The notes under the pieces: model-generated
What the model saw: the letters and a program-made list of their open reading frames with translations, nothing else
Told to the model about the DNA's origin: nothing
Database searches by the model: none
Made by a program: the position numbers and the translations under genes
Assembly: GCA_902492935.1 (NCBI GenBank)
Contig: CABUNJ010000003.1
Span: 1 to 64,000 of the forward strand
Length of the DNA: 64,000 nucleotides
Direction of reading: 5' to 3'
From: an uncultured Collinsella sp.
GTDB lineage: Bacteria > Actinomycetota > Coriobacteriia > Coriobacteriales > Coriobacteriaceae
Shown here: piece after piece, positions 35,774 to 44,397 of the stretch
Position numbering within the stretch: position 1 is the first letter of the stretch
How the letters are laid out: every line of letters starts with the position of its first letter

Positions 35774-36979
35774 ATGACCGCAACTGCACCCGCAGCACCC
35801 GCTAAGGTGTACTTCACCAACCTGCGCACGCATGCTCGCGAGAGCCAGCTCGACAAGCTCAAGCGTCTCATCCGTCACGCCGGTATCGAGCAGATCGACT
35901 TTGAGAACAAGTTCGTCGCCATCAAGATTCACTTTGGCGAGCTGGGCAACCTGAGCTTTTTGCGCCCCAACTACGCCCGCGCCGTCGCGGACGTGGTGAA
36001 GGAGCTGGGCGGCAAGCCCTTCCTCACTGACTGCAATACGCTCTATGTCGGTAGCCGCAAAAACGCGCTCGAGCACATCGATACCGCCTACCAGAACGGC
36101 TTTACCCCGTATGCTACGGGTTGCCAGATCATCATTGCCGACGGCCTCAAGGGCACCGACGAGGCGCTCGTCCCGGTCGAGGGCGGCGAGTACGTGCACG
36201 AGGCCAAGATTGGTCAGGCTCTCATGGACGCCGATATCGTGATCAGCCTCACCCACTTTAAGGGCCATGAGCAGGCCGGCTTTGGCGGTGCCATGAAGAA
36301 CCTGGGCATGGGCGGCGGCAGTCGCGCCGGCAAGATGGAGCAGCATGCCGCCGGCAAGCCGAACGTCGCGACCGAGCACTGCGTTGGCTGCCGTGCCTGC
36401 GAAAAGATCTGCGCGCACAACGCCGTCTCGTTTGACGATACTCGCGAGCGCGAGCTTGCCAACGGCAACACTCGCACGGTGCACGTCGCCGCTATCGACC
36501 ACAATCGCTGCGTGGGCTGCGGACGATGCATTGCGGCATGCAACCAGGACGCCATCAAGCCCGGCTATGAGGCCGCGGCCGACGTGCTCAACTGTAAGAT
36601 TGCCGAGTATACAAAGGCCGTTGTCGACGGCCGCCCGAGCTTCCACATCTCGCTTGCCATGGACATCAGCCCCAACTGCGACTGCCATCCCGAAAACGAT
36701 ACGCCTATCGTCAACGACATCGGCATGTTCGCGAGCTTCGACCCGGTCGCCATCGACCAGGCCTGCGCCGATGCCGTCATGGCATCCGAGCCGCTGCCCA
36801 ACACCGAGCTCACCGATAGCGCGGCCAAGATGGAGCACAACCACGAGCATCTGGAGGGCGAGCAGGCCAAGGACCCCTTCTGCATCACGCATCCCGACAC
36901 CGACTGGCGCGTGTGCATCGCGCACGCCGAGAAGATCGGCTTGGGCACGAGCGAGTACGAGCTCATTGAGGTCAAGTAG
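35774..36979 (+). CDS. DUF362 iron-sulfur protein
   Basis: A 401-residue protein. The DUF362 domain (about 1-190, with AIKIHFGELGN, DADIVISLTHFKGHEQAGFGGAMKNLGMG) is followed by two 4Fe-4S motifs (CVGCRACEKIC and CVGCGRCIAAC, residues about 203-260) and a second DUF362 part that ends in a Glu/His-rich stretch. DUF362 proteins with ferredoxin motifs are common in anaerobes, and their reaction is not established. The protein lacks a signal peptide, so it is cytoplasmic. It forms a single-gene unit ending at a strong terminator. Confidence 0.88.
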   Translation: MTATAPAAPAKVYFTNLRTHARESQLDKLKRLIRHAGIEQIDFENKFVAIKIHFGELGNLSFLRPNYARAVADVVKELGGKPFLTDCNTLYVGSRKNALEHIDTAYQNGFTPYATGCQIIIADGLKGTDEALVPVEGGEYVHEAKIGQALMDADIVISLTHFKGHEQAGFGGAMKNLGMGGGSRAGKMEQHAAGKPNVATEHCVGCRACEKICAHNAVSFDDTRERELANGNTRTVHVAAIDHNRCVGCGRCIAACNQDAIKPGYEAAADVLNCKIAEYTKAVVDGRPSFHISLAMDISPNCDCHPENDTPIVNDIGMFASFDPVAIDQACADAVMASEPLPNTELTDSAAKMEHNHEHLEGEQAKDPFCITHPDTDWRVCIAHAEKIGLGTSEYELIEVK

Positions 36980-37026
36980 CACCTGTCTATTGGACATATC
37001 AAGCGCTTTTATAGCGCAACGTTAGC

Positions 37027-37065
37027 AAAAACCGCCCGTGAGCACAGCGCCCACGGGCGGTTTTT
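37027..37065. terminator. Bidirectional rho-independent terminator
   Basis: A stem AAAACCGCCCGTG / CACGGGCGGTTTT with a 12-nt loop and T-run, and an A-run on the other side. It can end both the DUF362 gene and the opposing hydrolase gene. Confidence 0.9.
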
Positions 37066-37111
37066 CGGAAGTGTTAGGGGGTTAGATAAATCAGTAAACC
37101 TTACTATTTGC

Positions 37112-38077
37112 CTAAAAATTCTTGTCGAGGAAGTTGTCGACCGTGTTCCAGTAGAGTTCGGGGTCGACCTGCGCGCTCTTGGCGTGGGTGGCGCCATGGA
37201 TAGTGAGCTTTTGCTTGACCTTGCTGGCGCACGCGTCGTAGTTTTGGTCGAGCATGCTGTACGGTACAAAGGTGTCCTGGTCGCCGTGGATAAACAGCAT
37301 GGGAACCGTCGCATGTTTGAGTTGCTCCACACTGCTCGCCTTATGAAAGTCGTAGCCCGCGTGCACGTTGCACACCAAGTTTGCTACATCGAGCAAGGGA
37401 AAGCTGGGCAGGCCGAACACGTCCTTGAGCTGCAGAGAAAACTCGTCCCAAACACTTGTATAACCGCAGTCCTCGATAATGCATTCCACGTTTGCGGGCA
37501 GAGATTCCCCCGCGACGTTCATGGCAGTTGCCGCACCCATCGACTCGCCAAAGACCAGGATGCGCGCCTCGGGGTCAGCCTGAACGATTTGCTCGATCCA
37601 TGCGACGATGTCGAGGCGCTCGGGCCAGCCCATGCCGATATAGTCGCCGCCGGAGCGCTCGTGGGCGCGGGCGGCGGGTGCGAGTACGTTCATGCCGCGG
37701 TCGTGGAATCGCTTGACGTATCGGGCCATACCGATGGGCTCGTTGGTATATCCATGCAGGCAGACGGCGTAGTCGTGTGTGCTCTCCGACGCAGCAAAAT
37801 ACCAGGCGGCGAGCTCGGTTCCGTCATCTGCGGTGAGGCTGCTGCTCTTGCGGTTCTCTTTAAACCATGCCCGCGCCTCGGTATCCTCGGCATCCGGCTG
37901 CTCACCTTCTTTGTCGTTCTTGCTATCCTGCATCATCTTCATGGTGTATGGCGCGCGGGGATTCAGCGCGAAGTCAAACAGAAAGTTGCCGGCAAATCCG
38001 AGCAGCGCAACGGCAACCACCAGCGCAACGACGCCGGCTATCTTGAGCTTTCGATGGGAACGTGCGTTTTGAGACAT
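37112..38077 (-). CDS. Membrane-anchored alpha/beta hydrolase
   Basis: A 321-residue protein. A basic N-terminus and one membrane helix (about 13-33) place the catalytic domain outside the cell. The alpha/beta hydrolase domain has HGYTNEP as oxyanion loop, nucleophile Ser in GESMG, Asp in HGDQDTF and His in THAKSAQ. This is the family of cell-surface hydrolases often annotated as peptidase S9-like or DUF-type esterases. AGGAAAG precedes the ATG. Two palindromic operator-like sites lie upstream. The substrate is unknown. Confidence 0.85.
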   Translation of the reverse strand: MSQNARSHRKLKIAGVVALVVAVALLGFAGNFLFDFALNPRAPYTMKMMQDSKNDKEGEQPDAEDTEARAWFKENRKSSSLTADDGTELAAWYFAASESTHDYAVCLHGYTNEPIGMARYVKRFHDRGMNVLAPAARAHERSGGDYIGMGWPERLDIVAWIEQIVQADPEARILVFGESMGAATAMNVAGESLPANVECIIEDCGYTSVWDEFSLQLKDVFGLPSFPLLDVANLVCNVHAGYDFHKASSVEQLKHATVPMLFIHGDQDTFVPYSMLDQNYDACASKVKQKLTIHGATHAKSAQVDPELYWNTVDNFLDKNF

Positions 38078-38096
38078 AAGAAGCTTTCCTATAAGA

Positions 38097-38157
38097 TGTT
38101 AATACATCAACATTTAATGCAAGCGCATTATGGACGTTCGCCGTTGATGCGTCAACA
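38097..38157 (-). promoter_or_regulatory. Pair of 16-bp palindromic operator-like sites
   Basis: TGTTAATACATCAACA (38097-38112) and CGTTGATGCGTCAACA (38142-38157) share 12 of 16 bases and are near-palindromic. They start exactly 45 bp apart between the hydrolase and hemolysin-III genes. They probably bind a TetR- or LacI-type regulator. Confidence 0.5.
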
Positions 38158-38198
38158 GGCAAAGAATGGGTAAACAAGGGGTCACGTATGGTGCAAAT

Positions 38199-38228
38199 TT
38201 CACACGTACCCAGACGCTTTGATATAGT
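38199..38228 (+). promoter_or_regulatory. Candidate promoter, hemolysin III gene
   Basis: TTCACA (38199-38204) and TATAGT (38223-38228) with an 18-bp spacer, 35 bp before the start codon. Confidence 0.45.
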
Positions 38229-38263
38229 GTTGAGAACTCTTTACGTTGGAGGATGTAACCGGC

Positions 38264-38947
38264 ATGTCCGATTCGAGCGACAGTTCTAAGCCGCGACCCA
38301 AGACCGCGGCCGTTCCACACTACACGGTGGGCGAGGAGATCATGAACTCCGTCACCCATGGTGTCGGCTGCCTGCTGGGTATCGCGGGCCTGGTGCTCCT
38401 GATCGTATTCGCTGCCCTGCGCGGCGGAGGCCCGGCCCACATGGCCGCGGCGATTGTCTATGGTGTCAGCATTATCCTCGAATACCTAGCGTCCACGCTC
38501 TACCACGCGATTCAGCCCGCGCGCGCCAAGCGCGTGTTTCGCATCATCGACCACAGCTGCATCTACCTGCTCATAGCCGGCAGCTATACGCCGTTTTGCC
38601 TCATCACGCTCGCAAACGACGGCGGCGCTGTGCTGTTCTTTGCCGTATGGGCCATTGCCATCATCGGCATCGCCCTCGAGTGCTTCCTACGCGAGCGTCA
38701 ACCGCACTGGGTAAGCGGCCTGGTCTACCTGCTGATGGGCTGGCTCGTTGTCTTTAAGCTGCCCGAACTTGTGGCGCTGCTCAACCCCGTGGCACTTGCC
38801 CTGCTTGCCGTCGGTGGCGTGTGCTACACCGTGGGCGTGCCGTTCTATATCGCCAAAAACGTGCGCTACCTGCACAGCGTGTTCCACCTGTGGGTGCTCG
38901 CCGGCAGCATCTTCCAGTTCATGGCGGTGATCCTCTTCGTAATCTAG
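38264..38947 (+). CDS. Hemolysin III family membrane protein (PAQR fold)
   Basis: A 227-residue protein with seven membrane helices. The family's conserved metal-binding positions are visible: NSVTHGVG near the start, STLYHAIQPARAKRVFRIIDHSCIYLLIAGSY in the middle (split motif: YHA and DHSCIYL), and HSVFHLW near the end. This is the bacterial relative of adiponectin/progestin receptors, possibly a metal-dependent ceramidase-like hydrolase; the haemolysin name is historical. GGAGG (38248-38252) lies 11 nt before ATG 38264. Confidence 0.9.
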   Translation: MSDSSDSSKPRPKTAAVPHYTVGEEIMNSVTHGVGCLLGIAGLVLLIVFAALRGGGPAHMAAAIVYGVSIILEYLASTLYHAIQPARAKRVFRIIDHSCIYLLIAGSYTPFCLITLANDGGAVLFFAVWAIAIIGIALECFLRERQPHWVSGLVYLLMGWLVVFKLPELVALLNPVALALLAVGGVCYTVGVPFYIAKNVRYLHSVFHLWVLAGSIFQFMAVILFVI

Positions 38948-39060
38948 CGATCGCGCCTGCGCCCGCGGACCCGTTCGGGCGCCCGCCGGGTGCAACTGCC
39001 CTATCCGCCACCAACGTTTCAATCCGACGTCCCGAATCTTGGAGGTTCGAGAAACTCCCG

Positions 39061-40434
39061 ATGGACATAACCATCTCCCTTATTACCACGCTCGTTTTGA
39101 CGCTCATCAACGGCTACTTCTCTATGTCCGAGATGGCGCTCACCACGGCCAAGCGCGCCGTGCTGGAGCACGAGGCCGAGGAAGGCGACAAGCGCGCCGA
39201 GCGTGCCATTAAGCTGGCTGCCGACTCCGACCAGCTGCTCGCCACCATCCAGGTCGCCATCACGCTCGTGGGCTTCGCCTCGTCCGCCGTCGCCTCGACG
39301 AGTCTGTCCGACCCACTCGCCACGTGGCTCATGAGCTTTGGCATCGCGCCGCTCTCCGCCATCGCGCGCGGTCTGGCGCCGGTCATCATCACCGTCGCGG
39401 TCGCCTTCGTGTCCATCGTGATCGGTGAGCTCGTCCCCAAGCGCATCGGCCTGGCCAATGCCGAGGGCGTGTCCAAGCAGGTCGTGGGCCCGCTTTCCGT
39501 GTTCCAAAAGATTGCCCGTCCGCTCGTGTGGCTGACCGGCGCCTGCTCCGATGGCCTGGCCCGCATCCTGCGCATCAAGAGCGCCGACGACCGTCAAAAC
39601 GTCTCGGAAGAAGAGATCAAGTACATGGTCTCGGAGCAGGACGACCTGCTCGACGAGGAAAAGCGCATGATCCACGAGATCTTTGACTTGGGCGATACCG
39701 TTGCCCGCGAGGTCATGGTGCCGCGCGTGGACACCACCATGTGCGAGGACGACGAGACGGTTGCCGACGTGTTGTCCACCATGCGCCAGACCGGCTTCAG
39801 CCGCATCCCCGTCTATCACGAGGACCCCGACAACGTCGCGGGCATCGCGCACATTAAGGACCTGATTCAGCCTGCGCTCGACGGCAAGGGCGACCAGCCC
39901 ATCGCCGGCTTTTTGCGCGACGCCACCTTTGTGCCCGACACCAAGGACATCCTGCCGCTGCTGTCCGAGATGCAGACCTCGCACGACCAGATCGTGGTGG
40001 TCGTGGACGAGTACGGCGGCACGGCCGGCATCATCACCATCGAGGACATCGTCGAGGAGATCGTCGGCGAGATCGAGGACGAGTTCGACCCCGACAACAA
40101 GTATCTCACGCGCCTTTCGCGCCGCGAGTGGCTCGTTGATGGGCGTTTTTCGTGCGATGACGCGATTGAGCTTGGTTGGCCGCTCGAGGAAAGCGATGAT
40201 TATGAGACCATCGCTGGCTGGATTTTGGAGCTTTGCGACTCGGTGCCCGACATCGGAGAGGTGTTTGAGGTTGCAGGGTACAAGTTCAAGGTGCAGTCGA
40301 TGCGTGGCCAGCGCATCTCGCTCATTCGCGTGATCGCTCCGGCCGAAACCGATAAGAAGGATTCCGAGTCTTCGGTAGACGAGCCGACGACGTCGGGTGC
40401 GGGTTCCGCGAATCCGCACGACGGCGACGAGTAG
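39061..40434 (+). CDS. CNNM/CorC (hemolysin-C) family membrane protein with CBS domains
   Basis: A 457-residue protein. A DUF21/CNNM membrane domain (about 1-190, four helices, NGYFSMSEMALTTAKRAVLE, GELVPKRIGLA) is followed by two CBS domains (about 205-330, REVMVPRVDTTMCEDDETVADV, then VVVDEYGGTAGIITIEDIVEE) and a C-terminal CorC domain (about 350-430) that may bind a nucleotide. Such proteins act in Mg2+ or cobalt efflux. GGAGG at 39041-39045 is rather far (15 nt) from the ATG. It is followed closely by an unrelated gene. Confidence 0.92.
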   Translation: MDITISLITTLVLTLINGYFSMSEMALTTAKRAVLEHEAEEGDKRAERAIKLAADSDQLLATIQVAITLVGFASSAVASTSLSDPLATWLMSFGIAPLSAIARGLAPVIITVAVAFVSIVIGELVPKRIGLANAEGVSKQVVGPLSVFQKIARPLVWLTGACSDGLARILRIKSADDRQNVSEEEIKYMVSEQDDLLDEEKRMIHEIFDLGDTVAREVMVPRVDTTMCEDDETVADVLSTMRQTGFSRIPVYHEDPDNVAGIAHIKDLIQPALDGKGDQPIAGFLRDATFVPDTKDILPLLSEMQTSHDQIVVVVDEYGGTAGIITIEDIVEEIVGEIEDEFDPDNKYLTRLSRREWLVDGRFSCDDAIELGWPLEESDDYETIAGWILELCDSVPDIGEVFEVAGYKFKVQSMRGQRISLIRVIAPAETDKKDSESSVDEPTTSGAGSANPHDGDE

Positions 40435-40458
40435 GACAAGGAAGAGTAGGGGAGAGTT

Positions 40459-41292
40459 ATGGCAGGCCTGTTCAACATCCTTAAGGTCACCGTCAGCGAG
40501 GACAAGATCTGCGCGCACGTGCTGGTGAACCCCGGCATGCCGCTCATGACCTCGGAGGATATCGAGGCCACGGCGCGCGTGTATTACCTGGTGCCGGCGA
40601 TTGCCAAGCACCTGTGCCTGGGTGATTCCGGTCGCGAGTTCCAGGACTGCATGGGCCAGACCGAGCTTTGCCATCTGCTTGAGCATGTGACGGTCGAGCT
40701 CATGAACGAGACCGGTCTTGCCGGTAGCATCTCGTGCGGCCGCACGCGCGTAAGCGAGCACGACGAGCGCGTCTTTGAGGTTGAGCTTTCGTGCCCCGAC
40801 GACGCGCTGGCCATCGGTGCGCTGTCTTCGGCCACCTTTATGATGGACTGGGCCTATCTGCACGCCGACCAGCCTGCCCCCGACGTGGAGGGCACGGTCG
40901 CGGGCCTGCGCAACCTGGTGCTGGGCATGCGCGCCGAGGCCGAGGGCAAAGATCCTCACGAGGCCGTCGCCGCTGCGAACGGCGAAGATGCTGCCGAGGA
41001 CGAGGGCTCTGACGAGGGCGATGTGCCGGTTGACGCCGAGCCCGTTGCCGATGTGACCGCCGGGCCCGTTCCCACCGAGCCCCAGGGCGTCCCCAACTTT
41101 GACGACGAGCCCCAGGTGGCGATTGATACCGAGGGCGCGGTTGCCGAGAACCACGAGGCCTCCGCTGCCGTCTTTGGCGGTGCGGCGACGGTTCCGGCAG
41201 GACCTGCGCATGAGGGCGGTCTGCCGCTCGTGGACGGCGCCGGCGAGGACCCGGGTGCCACGGTTGCCATGCCGGCTATGCCCCAGGAGTAG
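40459..41292 (+). CDS. Protein with a cyanophycin-synthetase-N-like domain and acidic tail
   Basis: A 277-residue protein that I do not firmly recognise. Residues 1-150 form a compact domain with TELCHLLEHVTVELMNETGLAG, which recalls the HxxEHV-type segment in the N-domain of cyanophycin synthetases. There is no ATP-grasp or Mur ligase domain. Residues 170-277 are Ala/Glu/Asp/Pro-rich and look disordered. GGGGAG precedes the ATG. It lies between the CorC gene and a YtxH gene. A stand-alone binding domain is my best guess. Confidence 0.55.
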   Translation: MAGLFNILKVTVSEDKICAHVLVNPGMPLMTSEDIEATARVYYLVPAIAKHLCLGDSGREFQDCMGQTELCHLLEHVTVELMNETGLAGSISCGRTRVSEHDERVFEVELSCPDDALAIGALSSATFMMDWAYLHADQPAPDVEGTVAGLRNLVLGMRAEAEGKDPHEAVAAANGEDAAEDEGSDEGDVPVDAEPVADVTAGPVPTEPQGVPNFDDEPQVAIDTEGAVAENHEASAAVFGGAATVPAGPAHEGGLPLVDGAGEDPGATVAMPAMPQE

Positions 41293-41371
41293 GCCTACGC
41301 GTTTATCACCATCACGTACCTGCGCCTTTGCCGTACGCAGATGAGCGGAGCGGCAAGTGATGCGCTGCGGG

Positions 41372-41377
41372 TATAAT
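41372..41377 (+). promoter_or_regulatory. Consensus -10 element for the YtxH operon
   Basis: A perfect TATAAT about 50 bp upstream of the start. The -35 region is poor. Confidence 0.45.
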
Positions 41378-41428
41378 GGACAGCATTCAAACGGTGGGCA
41401 TCGAGGTGCCCGCAGGAGAGGAATGATC

Positions 41429-41818
41429 ATGGGAAAGACTTTCAGCTTTGTCTCCGGTGCGCTCTTTGGTGCTGCCGCCGGCGCTATCATCGGCGTTGCT
41501 CTGGCCCCGCGCTCGGGTGCCGAGACCCGCGCCATGGCCGCTGATATCGCCAACGACGCCTGGGACAACATGCGTGACACCTACGAGCACAGTGCCGAGG
41601 AAGCTCGTGCCGCGGTCAACGACTTTGGTCCGATGGTCGACGCCAAGACCGATGACCTGCGCGCCAAGGTCGACCTGGCCCGCGAGCGCATGGACCAGCT
41701 TCGCGAGCAGCTCAACGACGCCATCTCGGGCGGCAACGTGACGCCCGCTGCCGACGTCGTGGTCGAGAACGTCACCGAGGCCGGCACCGAGGCCACGGAG
41801 TCCTCGACCGAGGCATAA
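41429..41818 (+). CDS. YtxH-domain protein
   Basis: A 129-residue protein. The first 30 residues form a Gly/Ala-rich membrane helix (FVSGALFGAAAGAIIGVALAP), followed by a long amphipathic helical region with heptad-like Ala/Leu spacing and an acidic Thr/Glu tail. This is the YtxH layout: a membrane-anchored coiled coil often linked to the envelope stress response. An in-frame ATG at 41423 is also possible. Its stop overlaps the next start (TAATG). Confidence 0.8.
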   Translation: MGKTFSFVSGALFGAAAGAIIGVALAPRSGAETRAMAADIANDAWDNMRDTYEHSAEEARAAVNDFGPMVDAKTDDLRAKVDLARERMDQLREQLNDAISGGNVTPAADVVVENVTEAGTEATESSTEA

Positions 41819-42573
41819 TGCGCGCAGGGGATTTTGTCGGCGTCAAGGTTTATCGTAAGCCTGCCGAAGACAAGCGCACCAAAAAGGACGGCACGCCGCG
41901 CAGCCCTAAAAAGCTCGGCAAGATTCACTTTCCCGTCTTTACCCCGGGCGGCACGCGCGTGGTGGGCTTTATGGTCCGCCAGTCCGATATCGCGGGTATG
42001 ATCGAGCGCCCCGACCGGTTTGTGGCGCTCGATGCCATCGGCGTCTATGAGGGCGCTGTCGCGGTCGACGACGTCAAGGGCACCTACGATGCCGCCGCGG
42101 CCAAGCGCCTCGATATCAACCTGGACGATTGCATCATCTGGGTTGGCATGGACGTGCGCACGGAATCGGGCGATGTCGTGGGCTACTGCTCGGACGTTGA
42201 ATTCAAGCCGCGTTCGGGCATTGTACAGACGTTCTATGTGACCGCCAGCGCCGCATCGAGCATGTTGGTGGGCGACACGCAGGTGCCGCCGACGATGCTG
42301 CGCGGCTACGAGAACGGCGCGATGATTGTCTCGGACGAGGTCAAGTCGCTCGGGTATTCGGGCGGCGCGGCCGCCAAGGCTGCCGAGGCCAGTGTCGTGG
42401 TGGGCGATAAGGTCAAGAAGGGCGCCAAGGTGCTCGATGACAAGGGATCGGTCGCCGTGGACAAGGGCAGCCGCGCACTGGGCAAGCAGCTCGGCAAAAC
42501 GCGCGGTATGTTCAAGGCCTTTAAGGACGAATATCAAAAGGCGAGCGGGGGCTCGTCAAAAGCTAGCAAATAG
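41818..42573 (+). CDS. PRC-barrel domain protein
   Basis: A 251-residue cytoplasmic protein. It has two PRC-barrel-like halves: residues about 30-95 (GKIHFPVFTPGGTRVVGFMV) and 105-140 (TESGDVVGYCSDVEFKPRSG). A basic Lys/Ala-rich tail follows. PRC-barrels act as small binding platforms in ribosome maturation and in envelope proteins. It is translationally coupled to the YtxH gene, so the two proteins probably act together at the membrane. Function is unknown. Confidence 0.75.
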   Translation: MRAGDFVGVKVYRKPAEDKRTKKDGTPRSPKKLGKIHFPVFTPGGTRVVGFMVRQSDIAGMIERPDRFVALDAIGVYEGAVAVDDVKGTYDAAAAKRLDINLDDCIIWVGMDVRTESGDVVGYCSDVEFKPRSGIVQTFYVTASAASSMLVGDTQVPPTMLRGYENGAMIVSDEVKSLGYSGGAAAKAAEASVVVGDKVKKGAKVLDDKGSVAVDKGSRALGKQLGKTRGMFKAFKDEYQKASGGSSKASK

Positions 42574-42594
42574 CGACGTACCAAATGATGGGAG

Positions 42595-42631
42595 GCGAGC
42601 CGGAGACATGTTGCTCCGGCTCGCTGTGTTT
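42595..42631 (+). terminator. Hairpin between the PRC-barrel and deacetylase-fold genes
   Basis: A perfect 11-bp stem (GCGAGCCGGAG at 42595-42605 with CTCCGGCTCGC at 42614-42624), loop ACATGTTG, then TGTGTTT. Confidence 0.7.
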
Positions 42632-42645
42632 ATGGGGGAGGGCAT

Positions 42646-44052
42646 ATGCGCCAAAACGGATCTAACTTAAACGGGCGCTCGGGTGCGCGTCCGACGGCGC
42701 GCCGCGACCTGGGGCAGCTGCCCAGCGGTCAGCGTCGACGTCGCCGCAAGCCCGGCGCGATGTACCTCAACCATAGCCGTGGGTTTAGCGATCGCAGCGC
42801 GCGCATCGGCAACGGGCGCTCGCCGCGCCGACCGTCCCGCCTGCCCTATGCGCTCATCGCCGTGGGTTGCGCGCTCGTGCTGTTTATCGCTGCCGTCGTG
42901 GGCTACGTCAACCGCAGCGTGGACGTGGAGCTCAACGGCCAGAAGACCGCGGTGCGCGTGGGCTCTACGCTGCAGAATCTCATCGACGAACAGGATTTGA
43001 CTGACACCTACGACGCAGGCGACCTGCTGGCCGTCGATGACAGTGTGCTCAAGCGCCATGGAGGCGAAAAGCTGTCGGTGAAGGTCGACGGCAAGCGCGT
43101 GAAGCAGGGCAAATGGGATAGCCGCGAACTCGAGGGTGGCGAGAAGGTGACGGTCAAGGATGGCCGTAACACCTACGAGAAACACGAGGTTCAGGCTACG
43201 GTTATCGAGCCCAAGCTCAAGGTCGAGGGCACGGGCGCTATCGAGTATGTGCAGACGTGGGGTGTCCAGGGCCGCTCCGAGGTGTGGGTTGGTGAGCAGT
43301 CGGGCAAGACGCAGGATCGCGGCGAGGTTGTGCCCGCCACCGATTGCGTTGTTGCGTGCGCCAGCGTGGCGCCCAAGGGCAACAAAAAGTACGTGGCGCT
43401 GACGTTTGACGAGGGTCCGAGCGGCGCCACCAAACAGATCTTGCAGGTGCTCAAGGAAAAGGGCGTCACCGCGACGTTCTTCCTTTCGGGCGATGCGGTC
43501 GAGGCCTCGCCTGCCACGGCCAAGGCGATTGTCGATGCCGGGTGCGAGATCGGATCCAACAGCTACAGCGACGATTCGCTCAAGGGTCAGGACCGTGAGG
43601 CGGTACGCGAACAGATCACGAAAGGCACCGATGCGATTAAGTCGGCGACCGGCGTGAAGACGATGCTACTGCGTGCTCCCTACGCTGCCTTTGACGAGCA
43701 AAACTGGATTGATGCGATGGACCTGGTCTCCGCCGTGGTCTCGTGGAATATCGACTCGGGCGACTGGCTACTCAACGGTGCCGACGAGCAGGTCTCGACG
43801 GTGCTCGATTCGGTGACGCCGGGCAATATCGTGCTGCTCACCGATAGAGACGAATGCGCCGAGCAGACGCTCGAGGCGCTGCCGCAGATTATCGACGGCC
43901 TCATTGCCGACGGCTACAAGATCGTGACGCTCAGCGACCTGGTCAAGACAGACACGTCGCTGAGCAAAAAGCTCACCTCGTTGACGAAGGTCGCCATGCC
44001 CAAGGACGCCGTGTTCCCCCAACTTGCCGAGGACGACGACACCGCAGAGTAG
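42646..44052 (+). CDS. Polysaccharide-deacetylase-fold protein with degenerate active site
   Basis: A 468-residue type II membrane protein. A 65-residue Arg-rich cytoplasmic tail leads to one helix (about 67-88), then a G5/LysM-like linker domain (DVELNGQKTAVRVGSTLQNL and repeats to about 190), and a NodB domain (about 245-445). In NodB motif 1, TFDDGP reads TFDEGP (D255, E256). Motif 2, normally HTxxH, reads N305-S-Y-S-D309. Motif 5, normally LLHD, reads LLTD. All metal histidines and the catalytic His are lost, so it is probably not an active deacetylase. The fold and the RAPYAAF and DSGDW motifs are kept. Confidence 0.8.
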   Translation: MRQNGSNLNGRSGARPTARRDLGQLPSGQRRRRRKPGAMYLNHSRGFSDRSARIGNGRSPRRPSRLPYALIAVGCALVLFIAAVVGYVNRSVDVELNGQKTAVRVGSTLQNLIDEQDLTDTYDAGDLLAVDDSVLKRHGGEKLSVKVDGKRVKQGKWDSRELEGGEKVTVKDGRNTYEKHEVQATVIEPKLKVEGTGAIEYVQTWGVQGRSEVWVGEQSGKTQDRGEVVPATDCVVACASVAPKGNKKYVALTFDEGPSGATKQILQVLKEKGVTATFFLSGDAVEASPATAKAIVDAGCEIGSNSYSDDSLKGQDREAVREQITKGTDAIKSATGVKTMLLRAPYAAFDEQNWIDAMDLVSAVVSWNIDSGDWLLNGADEQVSTVLDSVTPGNIVLLTDRDECAEQTLEALPQIIDGLIADGYKIVTLSDLVKTDTSLSKKLTSLTKVAMPKDAVFPQLAEDDDTAE

Positions 44053-44060
44053 TTATTGGG

Positions 44061-44092
44061 TAGTCATTTAAGAACGTCCCCAATGACTATGT
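44061..44092. repeat. Solitary GTCCCC/TTAA repeat
   Basis: TAGTCATTTAAGAACGTCCC then CAATGACTA. It matches the palindromic element at 35520-35692. Confidence 0.55.
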
Positions 44093-44163
44093 CACGGATG
44101 CGTCAGCGTTTGGTATGCCTGCAATGTGCAGCGCATAAATTCGATGCCGCAGGGCGATGCTGA

Positions 44164-44172
44164 TGCTATAGT
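44164..44172 (+). promoter_or_regulatory. Extended -10 promoter of the magnesium module
   Basis: TGCTATAGT, an extended -10 (TGn plus TATAGT). The transcript should start near 44179, about 200 nt upstream of the transporter-like gene. Confidence 0.5.
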
Positions 44173-44178
44173 TACTGC

Positions 44179-44364
44179 GGTTAATGAGGGTCAAGAGAAA
44201 GGTTACAGGTGAAATCCAAACCTCGACCATACAGTCGATGACCCCATGCAGGTGCTTTCTGCGCATGCACGGGGTGTAAGCGTCGAGCGGCGTGCCGCCC
44301 GCGCATGCGTATACATATCCAGAAGTCCCCGGACGCCGCACACGCGGCCGCGTCCGGAGGAATA
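44179..44364 (+). ncRNA. Long structured leader, riboswitch candidate
   Basis: A leader of about 185 nt with several hairpins. CGAC(CATACA)GTCG is followed by a stem with CCCCATGCA against TGCACGGGG (one mismatch), then GGCGTGCCGCC. A final CCGGACGC/GCGTCCGG stem (about 44334-44357) ends inside the ribosome site GGAGG that follows. The last stem could hide that site. The sequence GGTTACAGGTGAAATCC near the start is unlike the M-box or yybP-ykoY consensus by eye. Confidence 0.4.
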
Positions 44365-44397
44365 ATGATGGGGAGCACCATTGAATTATCTGAGTGA
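44365..44397 (+). CDS. Possible 10-codon leader ORF
   Basis: ATG 44365, preceded by GGAGG, reads MMGSTIELSE and stops at TGA 44395-44397. It overlaps the first codons of the MgtE-like gene in another frame and ends one base before an in-frame ATG at 44399. It could couple or attenuate translation of that gene. Confidence 0.35.
   Translation: MMGSTIELSE

Noticed and set aside
39019..41580. An 853-codon open frame on the minus strand opposite the CorC and CphA-N-like genes
   Set aside because: It covers two real genes and has no domain signal of its own.
44179..44364. M-box (ykoK) or yybP-ykoY riboswitch
   Set aside because: The conserved core sequences of these families are not seen by eye. 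A covariance search would be needed to be sure.
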